A stretch of 64,000 nt of DNA from Notospermus geniculatus (GCA_002633025.1 NMRB01001538.1:1-64000), one strand, 5' to 3'. Positions 33,001-44,460 are shown, counted from the stretch's first letter. Made by a program: numbers and translations. The notes: generated by a model not told the origin, from the sequence alone.

Positions 33001-36000
33001 GAGCATGACAAATCATGAGCATGACAAAAGTCACGCCAAAATTAGGCGAAGCCGTAGGGCTGTTAATTGTAATCTGTACTGTACATCCAAATAACTCACC
33101 TTATTTAATATAGCTGTAGCAAGATCCAAAAAAGCTTTTTCTACATTAATGTTAGATTTTGCACTAGTTTCTAGGAATGGGATATTGTGTTCTCGGGCAA
33201 TCTGAAATTAGAAGATATACAAATATTTTAAAACTAGTCTCATCATCACAAAATGACGTTCAGTCTGCAGGTCAACACAGGAGAAGTGTGACACAGGAAG
33301 TGGCTATGTTTGGGTGTGAATTTTGAAAGCCTTTAATTTGGGCTCATGCCAATTCTAGGGGCCGTTTAACGGCCACAGTAGCATGCAATCAAGAGGCCTG
33401 CACATTGTAAGTTACAAGCAACAGCATCGACAGAAGTGCAAATTATATAACATATAAAACTGGGACAACAAACTAAACAAAAATAGAACCTAAGGCAATG
33501 TGCCAAAGGGCACAAGTCTTCAAAAACAATGTTTTCTTATAGTACCGGTAACTTGTTTGAGGAATTACCATGTGGCCAATTTCTGAACCAATGGCTAGTA
33601 TTCATAAAAGCTAGCAAATGCTTTTACTTTGCACAGCGAGGTCTAATGTAAATGTACTGCAAAACTTGAAGTAAAAGCACTTGCTACCTTTTATGAATAT
33701 CAGCCAATGGGTCATATGAATAAAGACTAGCAAATGCTTTTACTTCCGATTTGTACAGCATTGCCTAGTGCATTTGTATTGCAAAATTCAAGTAAAAGCA
33801 TTTACTAGTCTTTATTCATATGATCCATTGTCTACATGTAATAGGGAATCTAACAAGACTGATTCCAAATATCATCACAGGCCATTATTAATCTCAGATG
33901 CCTGGTTGAGGGCAGTAAATGGAAACAGTTACGCCGAATAAGGAAAATTACACTTACAACTGTTCCTCGCTCTCTACTGACTTGTCGTTTGTCCTCTATG
34001 TCACATTTGTTTCCCAGGATCATTCTTTCCACATCTTCATTGGCATGCTGCAATGGAAAATGAGAAAAGTCACATTTTTGTCAAAAGTCTCCAGTCTATC
34101 TCGCAGTCTGCCGCTGCTGGTCGGCGCCGGACGGCCCCATCCAGCACGCAGAAATGCCGGTCAGCACTCGGCCTAAAGAGTATTTTCCGACCATCCGAAC
34201 TAATGAAGTGTGCCACGAGAGATGCCTGCCACGCAAACTTCCGAATTTCCTTTCTGTTTCCATTCACCAAATGTGCTTCCCGGCGGGGCTTCCTGACACA
34301 GTTCTGACCAACAACAACAACGGCAGGCTGCCTAAGTTGCAATAGAGTGGATCGGGGTCATTTTGACGCCGAATGAGCTCATTATTTCGACTCGAAGCTG
34401 CCAGGAAATCACATTTTAGCAAGTCTAGATTTCAAATTTTTCTGGGGGAGGACCCCCGTTCCGACCAGCACTCGTTCTGTCCTGGGCAGAACCCTGTGTT
34501 TAAAATTAACGCCTTGGCCCTGGTACAAGTTGTATCAGCATCTTTCATTGAGCACAATTATCATGATAATCTGACTGAGGTCATATGAGATCATGTTTTC
34601 AATTACACTGTAATTAGAATAGAACAAATGAATAATTATTTCCTCTGATGCATGTCACACTTGTCACAAGTACGATGCATGACCACTCACCTCTTCAATA
34701 TTCCGTAGCCATTTGGAAATGTTATCGAACGATTTGGCATTCGTTATGTCATAGACCAGCATGATTCCCATAGCACCTCGGTAGTAGGAAGTGGTGATAG
34801 TGTGGAATCGCTCTTGGCCGGCCGTATCCCTGAAAAAACACCATATTCACTCTAAGGGCCGTATGCACCAACGAAGATTATCTTTAACTCAGGTTGAGCC
34901 AGAGCTTTTCAGTTGTTCAGGTTTGCCATGTTTGTCAGGGCATGATGTGAGAATGGGAAAGTTGTGGCACAACCTGAGTTCAAGATTAAATTTTCATTGG
35001 TGCATACGGCCCTAAGGGTATTCAACCACACCACACTGGATTGAGGACCAGACTTAGGGAACGTCAACAAAGTTAGTGTTTAAAGTAAACCCTGCATAAT
35101 CCAAGTCGCCAAATCTCCAAAGAAGACACCAAGAGGACATCCTGAATGCTTCATTGTGTCCTGAACCTTGAAGAATTCCAGTCTTGTTTGCGACGTGCAT
35201 GCAAAATCGCGCCCGTCAAACGGCAAAGACTGGAATTCCTTCTCGGTCTTTATTGTATAAAGCCTTCTTGCGTACTTCGGCCTTGTGACTGGAAGCAACT
35301 GAACGCAACAGTTGCTATCGATGTACACGTTCCGCGCACATCGGTTACAACAGGTCATTGCGGCAACAAGTGGCACAATCCAGTCTTCAATCCGGAGCGC
35401 GCACATCGGACAGGCAATGCTACTGAATGCCACACAGAAATTGTCGATGTCTTCCGATCGGACCACTCGGGAGTCATGTGATAAACATTCACGTAACCAG
35501 GTGTGCTCACAAACGAGGAAATTCATTGTCAGCTCGCGTACGTTGGAAGCAACTGAAAACGACTGGAAGCAACCGTTGGCAACGAGTAGAACATGAGCAA
35601 CTGGCTGGAACTAGCGGCAACGGTCGGCAATAGCATTGCCGGTGCACGTACATCGTCCTGTTTCAGCATCCGATCAGTTGCTGCTGGTTCCAGGTAGTTG
35701 CCAACCGTTGTTGGAAACGCCATTGCCGGTAGTTGCTTCCAGTCGCAAGGCCGATGTATGCTTATTGCTAGGCTTAAAACAGAGACATGAGTGACAAGGT
35801 GAAACTGAAAGACTGTGTGAACAATATATTGGGCTATGTCTGGGATGTCGCCCACCATCACACGACTAACATGACTGAACTCAATGTGCCTTTACACACG
35901 AACACTAAAACATGTATCTACATAACACAAGAAATTGTGGGATAACTTACCATATCTGTAACTTGATTTTCTTCCCACATAATTCAACAGTCTTTATTTT

Positions 36001-39000
36001 GAAGTCTATACCTATAATAAAAGTTAACGATTGCTCATTAGAGGAAAGTCAAAATTTTCAAATTCACTTCAAGTCAACATGGACTGGTTAAAATGAAGGT
36101 CTGAAACTGAAGTGATGAATTATTGTCTATCCACAAAACCCCTTCATCCATGTCATCAGAACGAATGTTTGTATAAAGTACGAATTGCAAGAGAGTTGAA
36201 CATATTCAACTTCTGTGCCTTCCCAATGGGCGTAATCCATAATCCATTCGCAGTCAACCTGACTCGAGTTATGATTATTCCCGGTGCGCAGATGCCACCT
36301 ACAGTACAGGTCACAACTGACATCCCTAAATTTGCGTAAGTTATGCGTAAGTCACTCGTAACTTACGCAACAACTCACGAACTATATTACGCGTAACTTA
36401 CAAGGCGAGTTACGTGAATTTCGCTAGTTACGCGGTGAGTAACACAGTGAGTTCCGAGGCGAGTTACGTGATTTTGGTGAGTTACGCGAAAACAAAGCCG
36501 TGAGTTACTCGTAACTTACGCGAAGCCGTAGGGATGTCAATTGTGACCTGTACTGTATTCCACAATGAGCACACACATTTTCACTTTTGCGACCTGACCA
36601 TGATTTCTTCACTTGATGCCGACTATATTCCGTCGCAGCGCGGGCAATCGTAGTGCGACCTGACATCAGCATAAAGCTGCTGCTGCAGTCAAGAGTTGGA
36701 GACCTTTTCAGGCACGGATCCAGTGGGCACACCCCGTCCGTGCCCCCCCCCCTCCATTTTCCAGTGACCAACGTTAGAAAAACTGTCCTTTACAAAGTGC
36801 CACAGAATTGCCTTGTAATTTGTCCCTCAGATGCTGGGAAATCGCTCCAACGGCCTTCTGGATTTCAAATTTTCTCGGTGAGACCCCCACCTTCATCAGT
36901 CCGTCTGGGCCTTCTGTGCCCCCTTTTACCAGAATCCTGGATCCGCCCCTGCTTTTCCACCGGAGGCACAGGATCTGGGATAAAGTAGGCGAGGATGGCA
37001 GAAGGTGCCAGGGATACTACTTTAGCAGAACAGGCATGACCACTTTATCATGTTTACCAAAACATCAGTGAACTCACCATGTGTTGGCTTGGGGAAAGGT
37101 AAAAATATATTCCTACCAAATCTTTCCAGAAGAGCTGTTTTCCCAACTGACGTATCTCCAACGAGCAGACATTTAATCACAGAAAAATTATCCCGAAGAA
37201 TTTTCAGGTCCATCTCACGGTATTTGAAAACCAATGTCTACCAGAGAAACTGTCCATCAACATAAACTGAGAATGTCGTGACACAACGAGCCAAAGTTCA
37301 AGAACACATACATGTATGTGTACAGCCCGGCTTTCTTAAAATATGTGATCGTTTCTAGATCTTAAGTGGAATCCCACGCACAATTCCAAAAGATCTGTCA
37401 CACATGGAGACTTGGTAAAGACTTTCTCACATGATGCAGTTTAAGAAGAAATTCTTAACGCTGCATACATGATGGCCTACACGACTTCAAGTTTGCCTTA
37501 TCAACTTGACAGTATAGTCAAACACTCAGACCTCATTTCACTGCCTTGAGAGCATACAGACATGACAAAATCTAGATCAACCAATGGTCACAATATACAA
37601 TGTAGGCCTAATAGAGGTCAATTTGCCAATGGCAAACTTCTTAAAAATAACTTTTTCCTACCATGCCTACACACTACAACTTATACTAAGTTAGTATAAA
37701 GAAGGCTAGATGAATTCTAGGACAAATTACAGAATTTAATTATCACTGTCCCATATTTTTGAGTCATGTGACTCATGGGATGTCATTCTGTCTGTCTCCC
37801 TTCCAACCGACAGGAACAAGTGGAATGGGGACCCTAGCCCACTGCCTCAATAGGTGTCACTAGTGGTTAAAACTATTGAAATGAAACTGACATCTCGGTC
37901 CTGATCAATTTCCCACACAAAAGCATTGTTACAACAGAAGGTGCTCTTACCTCGCACCAATCTGTTACGCCGTGTTCACCGCATTGTGGGTCACGATGGC
38001 GTCGGGTGAACTACATGTACTTTCTTGGCTGATCATGTGATCCCTCGATCCCTGTAGTTTCTAGGATCAAAATACCTATAAACCTCGCTTATTATGAGAT
38101 TTGTTACTGCAAGCTATAAAATTATTAAACAAAGGAATGTTAAGCCAATAACTTGGATTTATTTTTCGACCAAGATTCCTACGCTGTGATGAGGTCGCGG
38201 ACATACACAGGGTAACACCTCGGCCAAATCTGAACTAACGAAGTGTGCCACGAGAGATGCCCGGAACGCACACTTTCCAATTTCCTTTCTGTTCCCATTC
38301 ACCAAATGTGCTTCCCGGCAGGGCTTCCTGACACAGTTCTGACCAACGACAACAACGGCGGGCTGCCTCAGTTGCAACAGAGTGGATCAGCATCATTTTG
38401 ACGCCAAATGAGCTCATTATTTCGACTCTCAGGTGCCAGGAAATCGCATTTCAGCAAGTCTAGATTTCAAATTTTTCTGGGGGAGGGCCCCCCGTTCCAG
38501 ACCCCCTGTCATGCCTGTTCTGACCGGCATTCGTTCAGTCCTGGGCAGGACCCTGCTACGGAAACCATTCTGATCACAACTCAACTGAAATTGTCAGATT
38601 GTTGAAGACCAGCCATAGTGACTGTGTAGATTTCGGAATGGGAGGGAGTAAAAAACATCAGTTAGCACCTGAAATGAGAACGACAACGAACCGGCATTTA
38701 TTGACAGTGACGTGAGACAAGTGAATTTCAGTACTGCATGTACATTAGTACGGCTGCGATAAACTTGGTTGTTTAATGGTTATAAGTCACGTTTGCACTA
38801 CTTGGCGTCATGTCATTATTTATAACTTGGTCATGTTGGTGTTATTTTAATGACTCTAAACCCTATATGTACAGTGGAACCTGCCTACATTGAACACTCG
38901 CGCGACCAGCTCAAAGTGTTCAATGTACACACAGACCTGTGTTCAATGGTTCCCAAAAGTAGGCTTAGTTTTGCCGGGACCGAGAAACAGTGTTCAATGT

Positions 39001-42000
39001 AGGGAGGTGTTCAATGGTCCATGGTCCAGGTTCCACTGTACTTTACACCATGACTGATTGTTTGGTAAGATCAAAAATATTTTTGGTAAGAATAAATAAC
39101 GGAGGCTGCATTATGTCTTTTTGTTCTCGGAGAGGGTTGGATGGGAGGTTGTATGATAATAGCCAAAGAGCAACAAATCATGCAGACTACCGTATTCACA
39201 ATGAATTGGATCATTCAGCAATCTTTATTATGGTAGCTGGCGGTGTCACACCAGGAACAACATCCTGGATCGGCTCAGATCAGAGGACTCCCAATGCCAG
39301 ATGTATGGGTGGTTATAACCGCAAATAAAGACGCTACAAAATAAAGATGTTGTTGTAATCATATTCTCTAGTCGTCGTGGCAATCTCTAGTCATAGCTAA
39401 GAAAGACGTAAGGTGGCGCTGTATCATTCGTAACATTTCGGGTGTTTTCGCCATTCTTCGTGTGGATGACTGCAGCGCCACCTTACGTCTTTCTTCGCTA
39501 CGAATCGAGATCATCACGACTAGAGAATATAGCTACAACAACGTCTTTATTGTGATCCTGTCTCTACCTTTATCTCCTGGTGTCATGCCAGTACGTGTAG
39601 GCTCATGTTCCATGCAACTTTACACTGGATCTGTGGCGGAGGGTCTCAAATGTAATTGTATTGTAAGGCCAGACTTTTTTTATTTTTCGGATTACGGATC
39701 CGCCGACGTTTGTTTTGGCCAAAACAGAAAAAAAATAAAACTCAGATATTCAGCTATTTTTATTTTTATTTTCCCTCCGAACTTGAGCTTCACCGTGGTT
39801 ACTGGACTGGAAAAAATAAAACCATAAAATTTACCAAGCGTACATTGTTTCAAAGGTCTCTCTCCTGCCTCCCGGTGCGGCCGGCCATGTGCGATGGCAT
39901 GGGATTGTAAAAAAAACATTTTCAGTGGCTTTGAACAGACCTGTCTGAGTCCTCATCTGGCAAATTTTATTTTTTTATTCATCCTCTGACATAGTCTGCA
40001 AGGAATTGAAACCTATTCCCTGACAAAAAAAATAAAAATTGTTCTTCCTGCAATTTTTATTTTTATTTTTATTCCATCCTCCGACATTTCCTGAACAAGA
40101 AAAAAATCCGTAATCCTAAAAATAAAAAAAGTCTGGCCTAACCTGTGTGTAGTCTATTTTTGGTGCAGTGCAATGAGAATGAATCATGATCATAATATGA
40201 TGATTTTACAACACATACATGTACACGTAGATAGATGACAGATTGTCAATCAGCAATGGAAGATATAATAGACACTCAGAGATAATTCATTCATTCAGTT
40301 CACGACATTTACCTAATTTGAACACAATTTTTCCTGTATGCTGTGACCCACTGGCTCTCATTTGCGGTGCATGCCTGCATTCAGATTTTTAACGGGGCCA
40401 TATCATATTAAAATCGTGATTCCTCATTTTCACAGTGTATTCCATTCTTCCTGAGAGGAATAATACACATTTTTTGGTGAGCTGGCCTTGAGGCATTCTC
40501 ACCACTAAAATCATCACACTTTAAAAGTGGGTCAATTTTTCGCCTCCATTTTCTCCTTTTCCATTCACGTAATCTACTGATTATCGACGCAATAGTCAAT
40601 CATTTGGCATGAAGTTGTGTCCCCTGCTAAGCAATTTGAATAATATAATCGGCTTGGTGCTTTTTGGACGATTTTTGGACCAAATGACATTCTCACTATC
40701 ATCAGATCATACCCGTACCATACACCAACACAACACAAGGTGACACGTAACCAGCTGTACTACATGCACTACCATATTTTCTGCACTACTAACCGCGCAG
40801 CCCTAAGACCCGCATCCCATAGATCATTGCTAAATCCTCAGAAGACCCGCACCGCCATATCACCAGCGGCTTATAACATGAATGATTCTCGTGAGAGGAG
40901 CACGACAGATATACCCAGTATCAGGTCAAGGTCACAGTGACAACTCGGGTACTCAAACAACGAAACGGGAACAAGCCTCATTTTCAATCAAACAAAATGG
41001 CTTCGCTGGGAATGCCTACGTCGTTTAGCTAGTTTTTGACATGTTTTACGCCAGAATTTTGTGCACATTCATGAAAATAGGCCTGTGACATGATGCAAGG
41101 AACAATAAGCATGGATTTTAGATATCTTTCGAGAACTTTGGTTATACATGTAGGGCTGATTATAGGCCTTAATCCACGTAAGAACCGCACCGTTGTATCA
41201 CCCGCACTCACGATTTTGGGTGCCTTTTCGTGAAAACAGCCGCGGGTCTTATGCCGAAAAATACGGTAGTCTGCACACCAACTACAGTCAACTCTCGTTA
41301 TACCGCCCATCGTTATACCGCCACAGACAATTGACTTTCTCGCTTGAAGGCATTTCAACATTGGCAGCAACAATACACTCATTGTACCGCCACTGGCGGT
41401 ATATAACGAGAGTCGACTGTATCTTTCTTATCTCAAAATATTCTTTTGCCATGAATGAAGAACTCTGCACGCCATCTCATGATGTTTCAATAATTTATTC
41501 ATCAGTTTGAAACACACTTCTTTCATTTTCTCCTTCCTTTGTTGCATCTCTTCACCTATCTTTCTGAAAATTATATTCTTGTTCAAAAGACGTTTCTGCG
41601 CATCACGACAAGCAAAGCACCAATAACAACACAAAAGAGAAGTAGGAAAATTGAGAAAAAATCAACCGGCTTCAACTTGCTTGAACTCGCTAACTACATA
41701 CAACAGCCCTCTGACTTAGATTAGAATACCTGAGACCTTGGCCTACTCCTCTCCTGGTCACACTGATTTGATGGCTTCAACAGATTCTATGGATAGCGGT
41801 CTGTGGTCACTTGTTCAGTGCATGTCAGGAAACGGGCGCGATCGCGCCACGCGCCCACGAAAAATCGCCCAGGAGCGTGATAAAAAACGCCCGAAGAACC
41901 TTTCACCGGCGTTATAAAAATCGCGCCTGCGAACACTCTGAGGACGGGAGCGATTCACGCCCGTCAACATTCATATACCGGCGTGAATGGAAGTCAATGA

Positions 42001-44398
42001 ACGAAAGTTTTACATCCAACTGTCGGCAGCATCGATGTTTGCAGCCTCCCGCATGAACACTTACTGAATGAATGTGGCAAGTAGGCCTGTAGTCGCACAT
42101 GGTGAAGAAATCTTTCCTCACATAACCAAACATTCTCTGAATCAATAATCCCTCCAAGACCTATCAGCTGTTTGGCGCTAAAAATCCGTTGCCGACCATG
42201 CTTGCTTCAGAGCGGTGAACTGCGCATTTGTCTGGCGCACTGAATTCCATCTCACCTCAAGTTGGTAGTGATTCATTGTATGTTGACCTACATGTGTCTA
42301 ATGAAACATTTAGCAAGTTCCATGAGTCAAACGATCGTCACTACCAACGCATGAATGATTGACGGGTCATAAACACAAGCGGCATGCGGTTTCCTTTTGA
42401 TCTCTGACACTGAGTTTTCACCAGAATGTCGTCTGCTACTGCTCTAATTTGTGGGGAGTTGGCTGAAATAGGCCTGCTACAGTAGAGTTGTGCACTCTTT
42501 ATGTTTGAATATTATCAAAGGCGTAGAGTCACTTCACCTTTGTGTAGGCCTTACGTAGGACAAATTAACCCTTGATGGTTGAAGATGGCAGAAGCTTATT
42601 CTCAATGCATTCACTCAATCATGTCAATTTGTTTACTTGGATGGAAACCACTACAAACTTCACCGGTGATCTGCCAATCATTTGATATTTATTTCTTCAT
42701 TTCTTCACAAAATGCATTCAGAAAGCTAGTCATGAACTAAAGAGATGTTGAAAGAAGGAAATCATAGAAAAAAAGAGGACAAATATGATATGAAATCACT
42801 CCCGTGGGGTTTTTCCACGGGAGTGATCACTCCCGTGGAATAACTCCCACGGGAGTGATTTTCAAATAGCTCCCGTGAAAGACCCCAGGGGAGTGATCAA
42901 TAGCTCCCATGGAAATTTCTCCTGACATGCACTGTTGTTAATGATGTCACATGGTGGAATAGTGGCAGCGACATCAGACTGATTCCCTGTCCTACTTCAC
43001 TACTGGCACAAAGCCTTACAGTATGATAAGTCTATTAGAGTTGGGAGAGTACAGGATCAGTTTAGCAGTGCTTCACGCAAGACGGGCGCAATCATGCTCG
43101 CGCCCCCAAAATTGCACCGAGGAGCCTGATTGACCGCGCTCCTCAGCATCCTTGAAGTAACTGACCATCAAATTTCACAAGTGTGAACAGCTCGACTCGA
43201 GCCTTTGAGGAGCTGATCGAGCAGTGAAGCACTGTTTAGAATAATCGACTGCCAGTGCCACTGGGTTAGGATTTCCAGGTTACACCACTGCATCCATATC
43301 TGATTGTGGCAAGATTATCCATGGAAACCTGACTGACATTTGAGACTTGCCTCATCAACAAGCCAGGTTTTTTTAGCGCTATGGCGTAAAAACATGGCTA
43401 TCCTCGATATGGCGATCAACAGGAAGGAGAGTAGAAACCACTGTCACTATAAACCCCAACAACCAAGGCATTAACCATTGATACCCGCCACGGTGGTGTA
43501 GGTCTAGTGGTTCAGGCCTCTGACTAGCGGTCAGAGGGCCGGTCCCAGGTTCAAATCCCACTGGGCGTGAGACTCCTCCCCATGCAGGGGGGATTCAGTA
43601 GACTTCAGCCATCTTATACAAGAATCCCTTGTAACTGTAGGTATATGGTAGGCTAGCCCACATGCCATACAGAAATGGTTAGGGTAGCATACATGTAGGT
43701 CTGTCGCCTGTCATAGGAATCTGGGATCCGTTGTCATTGCGTTGTTGAACATGTTAAATGGACGATACCACTCCAAATGAGTGCAGCACCTGACAGGGTA
43801 GCGTCATGACGTCCCGCATCGCATGTCATTTCATGATGTCTTGAGGTGAGACGAAAAAAAAAGTTCAAACTGTTTCACGACGTCATGATCACTGAAAAAT
43901 GAAACAACCGATTTTTTTTCGAGTCACGTCATGGCATTCAGAAATGACATGCGGGGATGCGGGACGTCACGACGCTGCCCCATCAGATCAGGTGCTGCAC
44001 TCTTTTGGAGGGAGTGATTGAATTTTTTGAAAAGCCCTATCTCATCAGTCAAAATTGATGTGACCCACGATGACGACGTCGGCTTGTTTCAAATATCATG
44101 TTTTCGGGCCTGCCAAGTAGGCCTATTCATTGAATTAACCATTGCAGACATGCTGGACACGGCATGCACACAACGAATGTACAGGCAGCATACCGGTATC
44201 AGTGCAAATGCATGGCTGGCTGCGCTGCGCCTACTTCGAAATATTTCGCAAGAGCAAAGCTCAATTCTCACCTATTGTGGAAATAAATGTAGTATTAAAG
44301 GCGTCATCTGAAAATCGGAACAATAGGCATGTTTTACCAACACCAGAATCGCCAATTAATAACAATTTGAATAGTAAATCATAAGTTTTCTTTGCCAT
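30001..44398 (-). CDS. RAB10: Rab10 small GTPase, complete in six exons (198 aa), copy 1
   Basis: Exons: 44398-44272, 36011-35951, 34829-34691, 34047-33958, 33201-33100, 30078-30001; 127+61+139+90+102+78 = 597 nt. All introns are GT-AG and the phases match. Motifs: start [11 protein letters not shown]-loop GDSGVGKT (residues 16-23); switch I FISTIG with Thr41; WDTAGQ (63-68) with the catalytic Gln68; [24 protein letters not shown] (122-125); ETSAK (150-154); C-terminal CC (197-198) for double geranylgeranylation. KIKTVEL, SYYRGAM and [14 protein letters not shown] favour Rab10 over Rab8; human Rab10 has 200 residues. Known role: exocytic and recycling vesicle transport. Exons 1-5 lie inside the duplicated block; exon 6 lies outside it and is single. 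An alternative first exon sits at 37213-37078. Confidence 0.95.
30135..30390. mobile_element. MITE related to the element at 11039-11293
   Basis: Begins AGCTAGGAATCCACTG and ends GGTGGATTCCTAGCT. The interior shares TTGCTTTGCAACC and AAGCAAGTCGCAATGC with the 11-kb copy. Between Rab10 exons 5 and 6. Its target duplication is not clean. Confidence 0.65.
30417..30860. repeat. Two adjacent foldback elements
   Basis: The first (about 30417-30640) has arms GGAATCCCACTGACGTCAT and ATGACGTCACGTGGGAAACC. The second (about 30639-30860) has arms AGTCCGACACAACCTAGAGG and CCTCTAGGTTGTGTCAGACT. Both lie in intron 5 of Rab10 copy 1. Confidence 0.7.
31183..31496. mobile_element. Non-autonomous element, CAGGGTTCTC termini, 5-bp target duplication
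   Basis: CAGGGTTCTCCAC at the left; the right end is GAGAACCCTG. TTTGT flanks both sides (31178-31182, 31497-31501). The ends resemble the CAGTGTTCTCCAC family at 46254 and 47827. Confidence 0.75.
31827..32030. repeat. Foldback element containing the left edge of the large duplication
   Basis: TTTGTGACCCGTCACAGCAA is mirrored by TTGCTGTGACGGGTCACA. The large duplication begins within its right half (31959), so copy 2 (from 45755) carries only that half. Confidence 0.75.
32054..32228. mobile_element. hAT-like MITE with CAGGGGCGGATCC termini
   Basis: CAGGGGCGGATCCAGAATC at the left, TTGGATCCGCGCCTG at the right. This terminal type is widespread in animal hAT MITEs. Present in both copies of the large duplication (second at about 45857-46020). 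Target duplication not clear. Confidence 0.65.
33593..33829. mobile_element. Paired foldbacks present only in duplication copy 1
   Basis: Two consecutive hairpins built on TTCATAAAAGCTAGCAAATGC / TTCATATGAATAAAGACTAG and their mirrors. Copy 2 at 49525-49535 reads GAACCAATGTCTACATG without them. Lies in Rab10 intron 4. Confidence 0.7.
34855..35014. mobile_element. Foldback element, GGGCCGTATGCACCAA termini
   Basis: GGGCCGTATGCACCAACGAA at the left, TTGGTGCATACGGCCCTA at the right. A more perfect family member is at 48558-48706, and copy 2 has only the left terminus (about 50600). In Rab10 intron 2. Confidence 0.75.
35015..35900. other. Intronic stretch unique to duplication copy 1
   Basis: No counterpart in copy 2, which instead has unrelated AT-rich sequence (50640-50990). 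It contains a foldback around GGAAGCAACTG / CAGTTGCTTCC words (about 35285-35755). The overlapping ORFs on both strands here are products of that symmetry and not evidence of a gene. Confidence 0.5.
36302..36555. mobile_element. Mariner-type MITE, second copy, only in duplication copy 1
   Basis: CAGTACAGGTCACAACTGAC ... TTGTGACCTGTACTG with TA on both sides (36300-36301, 36556-36557). The corresponding place in copy 2 (about 51360, GCTGCCTGTTCCACG) lacks it. Same family as 16686-16934. Confidence 0.85.
36719..36951. mobile_element. hAT-like MITE with 5-bp duplication, only in copy 1
   Basis: CAGGCACGGATCCAG at the left, CTGGATCCGCCCCTG at the right, CTTTT on both sides (36714-36718, 36952-36956). 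Copy 2 at about 51500 reads GGAAATCTTTTCCACCGG without an insert. Confidence 0.8.
37078..37213 (-). CDS. Alternative first exon (1b) of Rab10, copy 1: P-loop and switch I cassette
   Basis: On the minus strand an ATG at 37213 opens 45 codons plus one base, ending at a good donor (CATG|GTGAGT). It encodes [20 protein letters not shown], then [12 protein letters not shown] and FPKPTH: a P-loop GDTSVGKT (residues 19-26) and a switch I Thr44. Against Rab10 exon 1 there are 18 residues from GKT to the switch I Thr in both, no gap, and the exon ends in the same phase (G split as G|GT). Joined to exon 2 it would give a 201-residue GTPase with a changed effector region. The VIKCLLVGD strand is more Rho/Rab-generic than Rab10-like. 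It lies between exon 1 and exon 2 with no other partner exon nearby. Alternative view: an orphan exon of a lost Rho-like gene. Confidence 0.7.
38872..39038. mobile_element. Mariner-type MITE, only in copy 1
   Basis: CAGTGGAACCTGCCTACATT ... CAGGTTCCACTG with TA on both sides. Copy 2 at about 54030 reads CATGTACATGTACTTTACATC without it. The interior repeats GTTCAATGTA. Confidence 0.85.
39661..40141. mobile_element. Foldback element, AAGGCCAGACTTTTTTTATT termini, in both copies
   Basis: AAGGCCAGACTTTTTTTATT and TCGGATTACGGATCC at the left; ATCCGTAATCC and AATAAAAAAAGTCTGGCCTA at the right. The second copy is at about 54746-55228. The long ORF running into it (39462-39827) is low-complexity F/I/Y and not credible as a gene. 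Confidence 0.75.
40770..41275. mobile_element. Foldback element with ACCGTATTTTTCGGCATAAG-type ends, in both copies
   Basis: The left part (ACCATATTTTCTGCACTACT, then AAGACCCGC) is mirrored by GCGGGTCTTATGCCGAAAAA...TACGGT. The second copy is at about 55489-55990. Non-coding. Confidence 0.65.
41285..41419. mobile_element. Mariner-type MITE, only in copy 1
   Basis: CAGTCAACTCTCGTTATACC ... ATAACGAGAGTCGACTG with TA on both sides (41283-41284, 41420-41421). Copy 2 at about 56005 reads CACCAACTATCTTTC without an insert. 135 bp. Confidence 0.88.
41816..42934. mobile_element. 1.1-kb element with 5-bp target duplication, only in copy 1
   Basis: The termini CAGTGCATGTCAGGA / TCCTGACATGCACTG are perfect over 15 bp, flanked by TTGTT (41811-41815, 42935-42939). 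The interior holds GC-rich GGGCGCGATCGCGCC words near 41835 and an array of CACTCCCGTGG palindromes (42797-42914). No transposase recognised. Confidence 0.85.
43492..43700 (+). repeat. tRNA-derived SINE, in copy 1
   Basis: GGTGTAGGTCTAGTGGTTCAG fits a pol III A box, GGTTCAAATCC the B box; between them is a strong anticodon-arm-like hairpin (CCTCTGAC TAGC GGTCAGAGG). The T arm CCCAG...CTGGG pairs. It is followed by a non-tRNA body. The duplicate is at 57898-58106. Confidence 0.75.
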
Positions 44399-44444
44399 TT
44401 CGTGTGTCTTCGCCCATAATATGTAGGAAATTCAGTACAATTAT

Positions 44445-44460
44445 CAAAATGGCGACATCC
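44445..44460 (-). promoter_or_regulatory. YY1-like motif upstream of Rab10 exon 1 (copy 1)
   Basis: CAAAATGGCGACATCC (plus-strand reading) lies about 50 bp upstream of the minus-strand ATG at 44398. This AAAATGGCGNC core is common near transcription starts of TATA-less animal genes. Same sequence at 58852-58867 in copy 2. Role inferred only. Confidence 0.35.

Noticed and set aside
35080-35526. 148-aa minus-strand ORF with several cysteines
   Set aside because: It overlaps equally long ORFs on the plus strand in a symmetric repeat, is absent from copy 2 and lies in a Rab10 intron.
37078-37213. Exon 1b as a separate single-exon GTPase gene
   Set aside because: The frame continuing past the donor ends within about 20 codons and differs between copies, and G3-G5 motifs would be missing. 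It only makes sense spliced to downstream exons.
39462-39827. 121-aa plus-strand ORF, also in copy 2 (54459-54914)
   Set aside because: It runs from one foldback (39343-39553) into another (39661-40141), is F/I/Y-rich low complexity at the end, and has no domain or splice context.
43492-43565. Functional tRNA gene
   Set aside because: A and B boxes are present but no acceptor stem pairs, and a non-tRNA body follows; tRNA-derived SINE.
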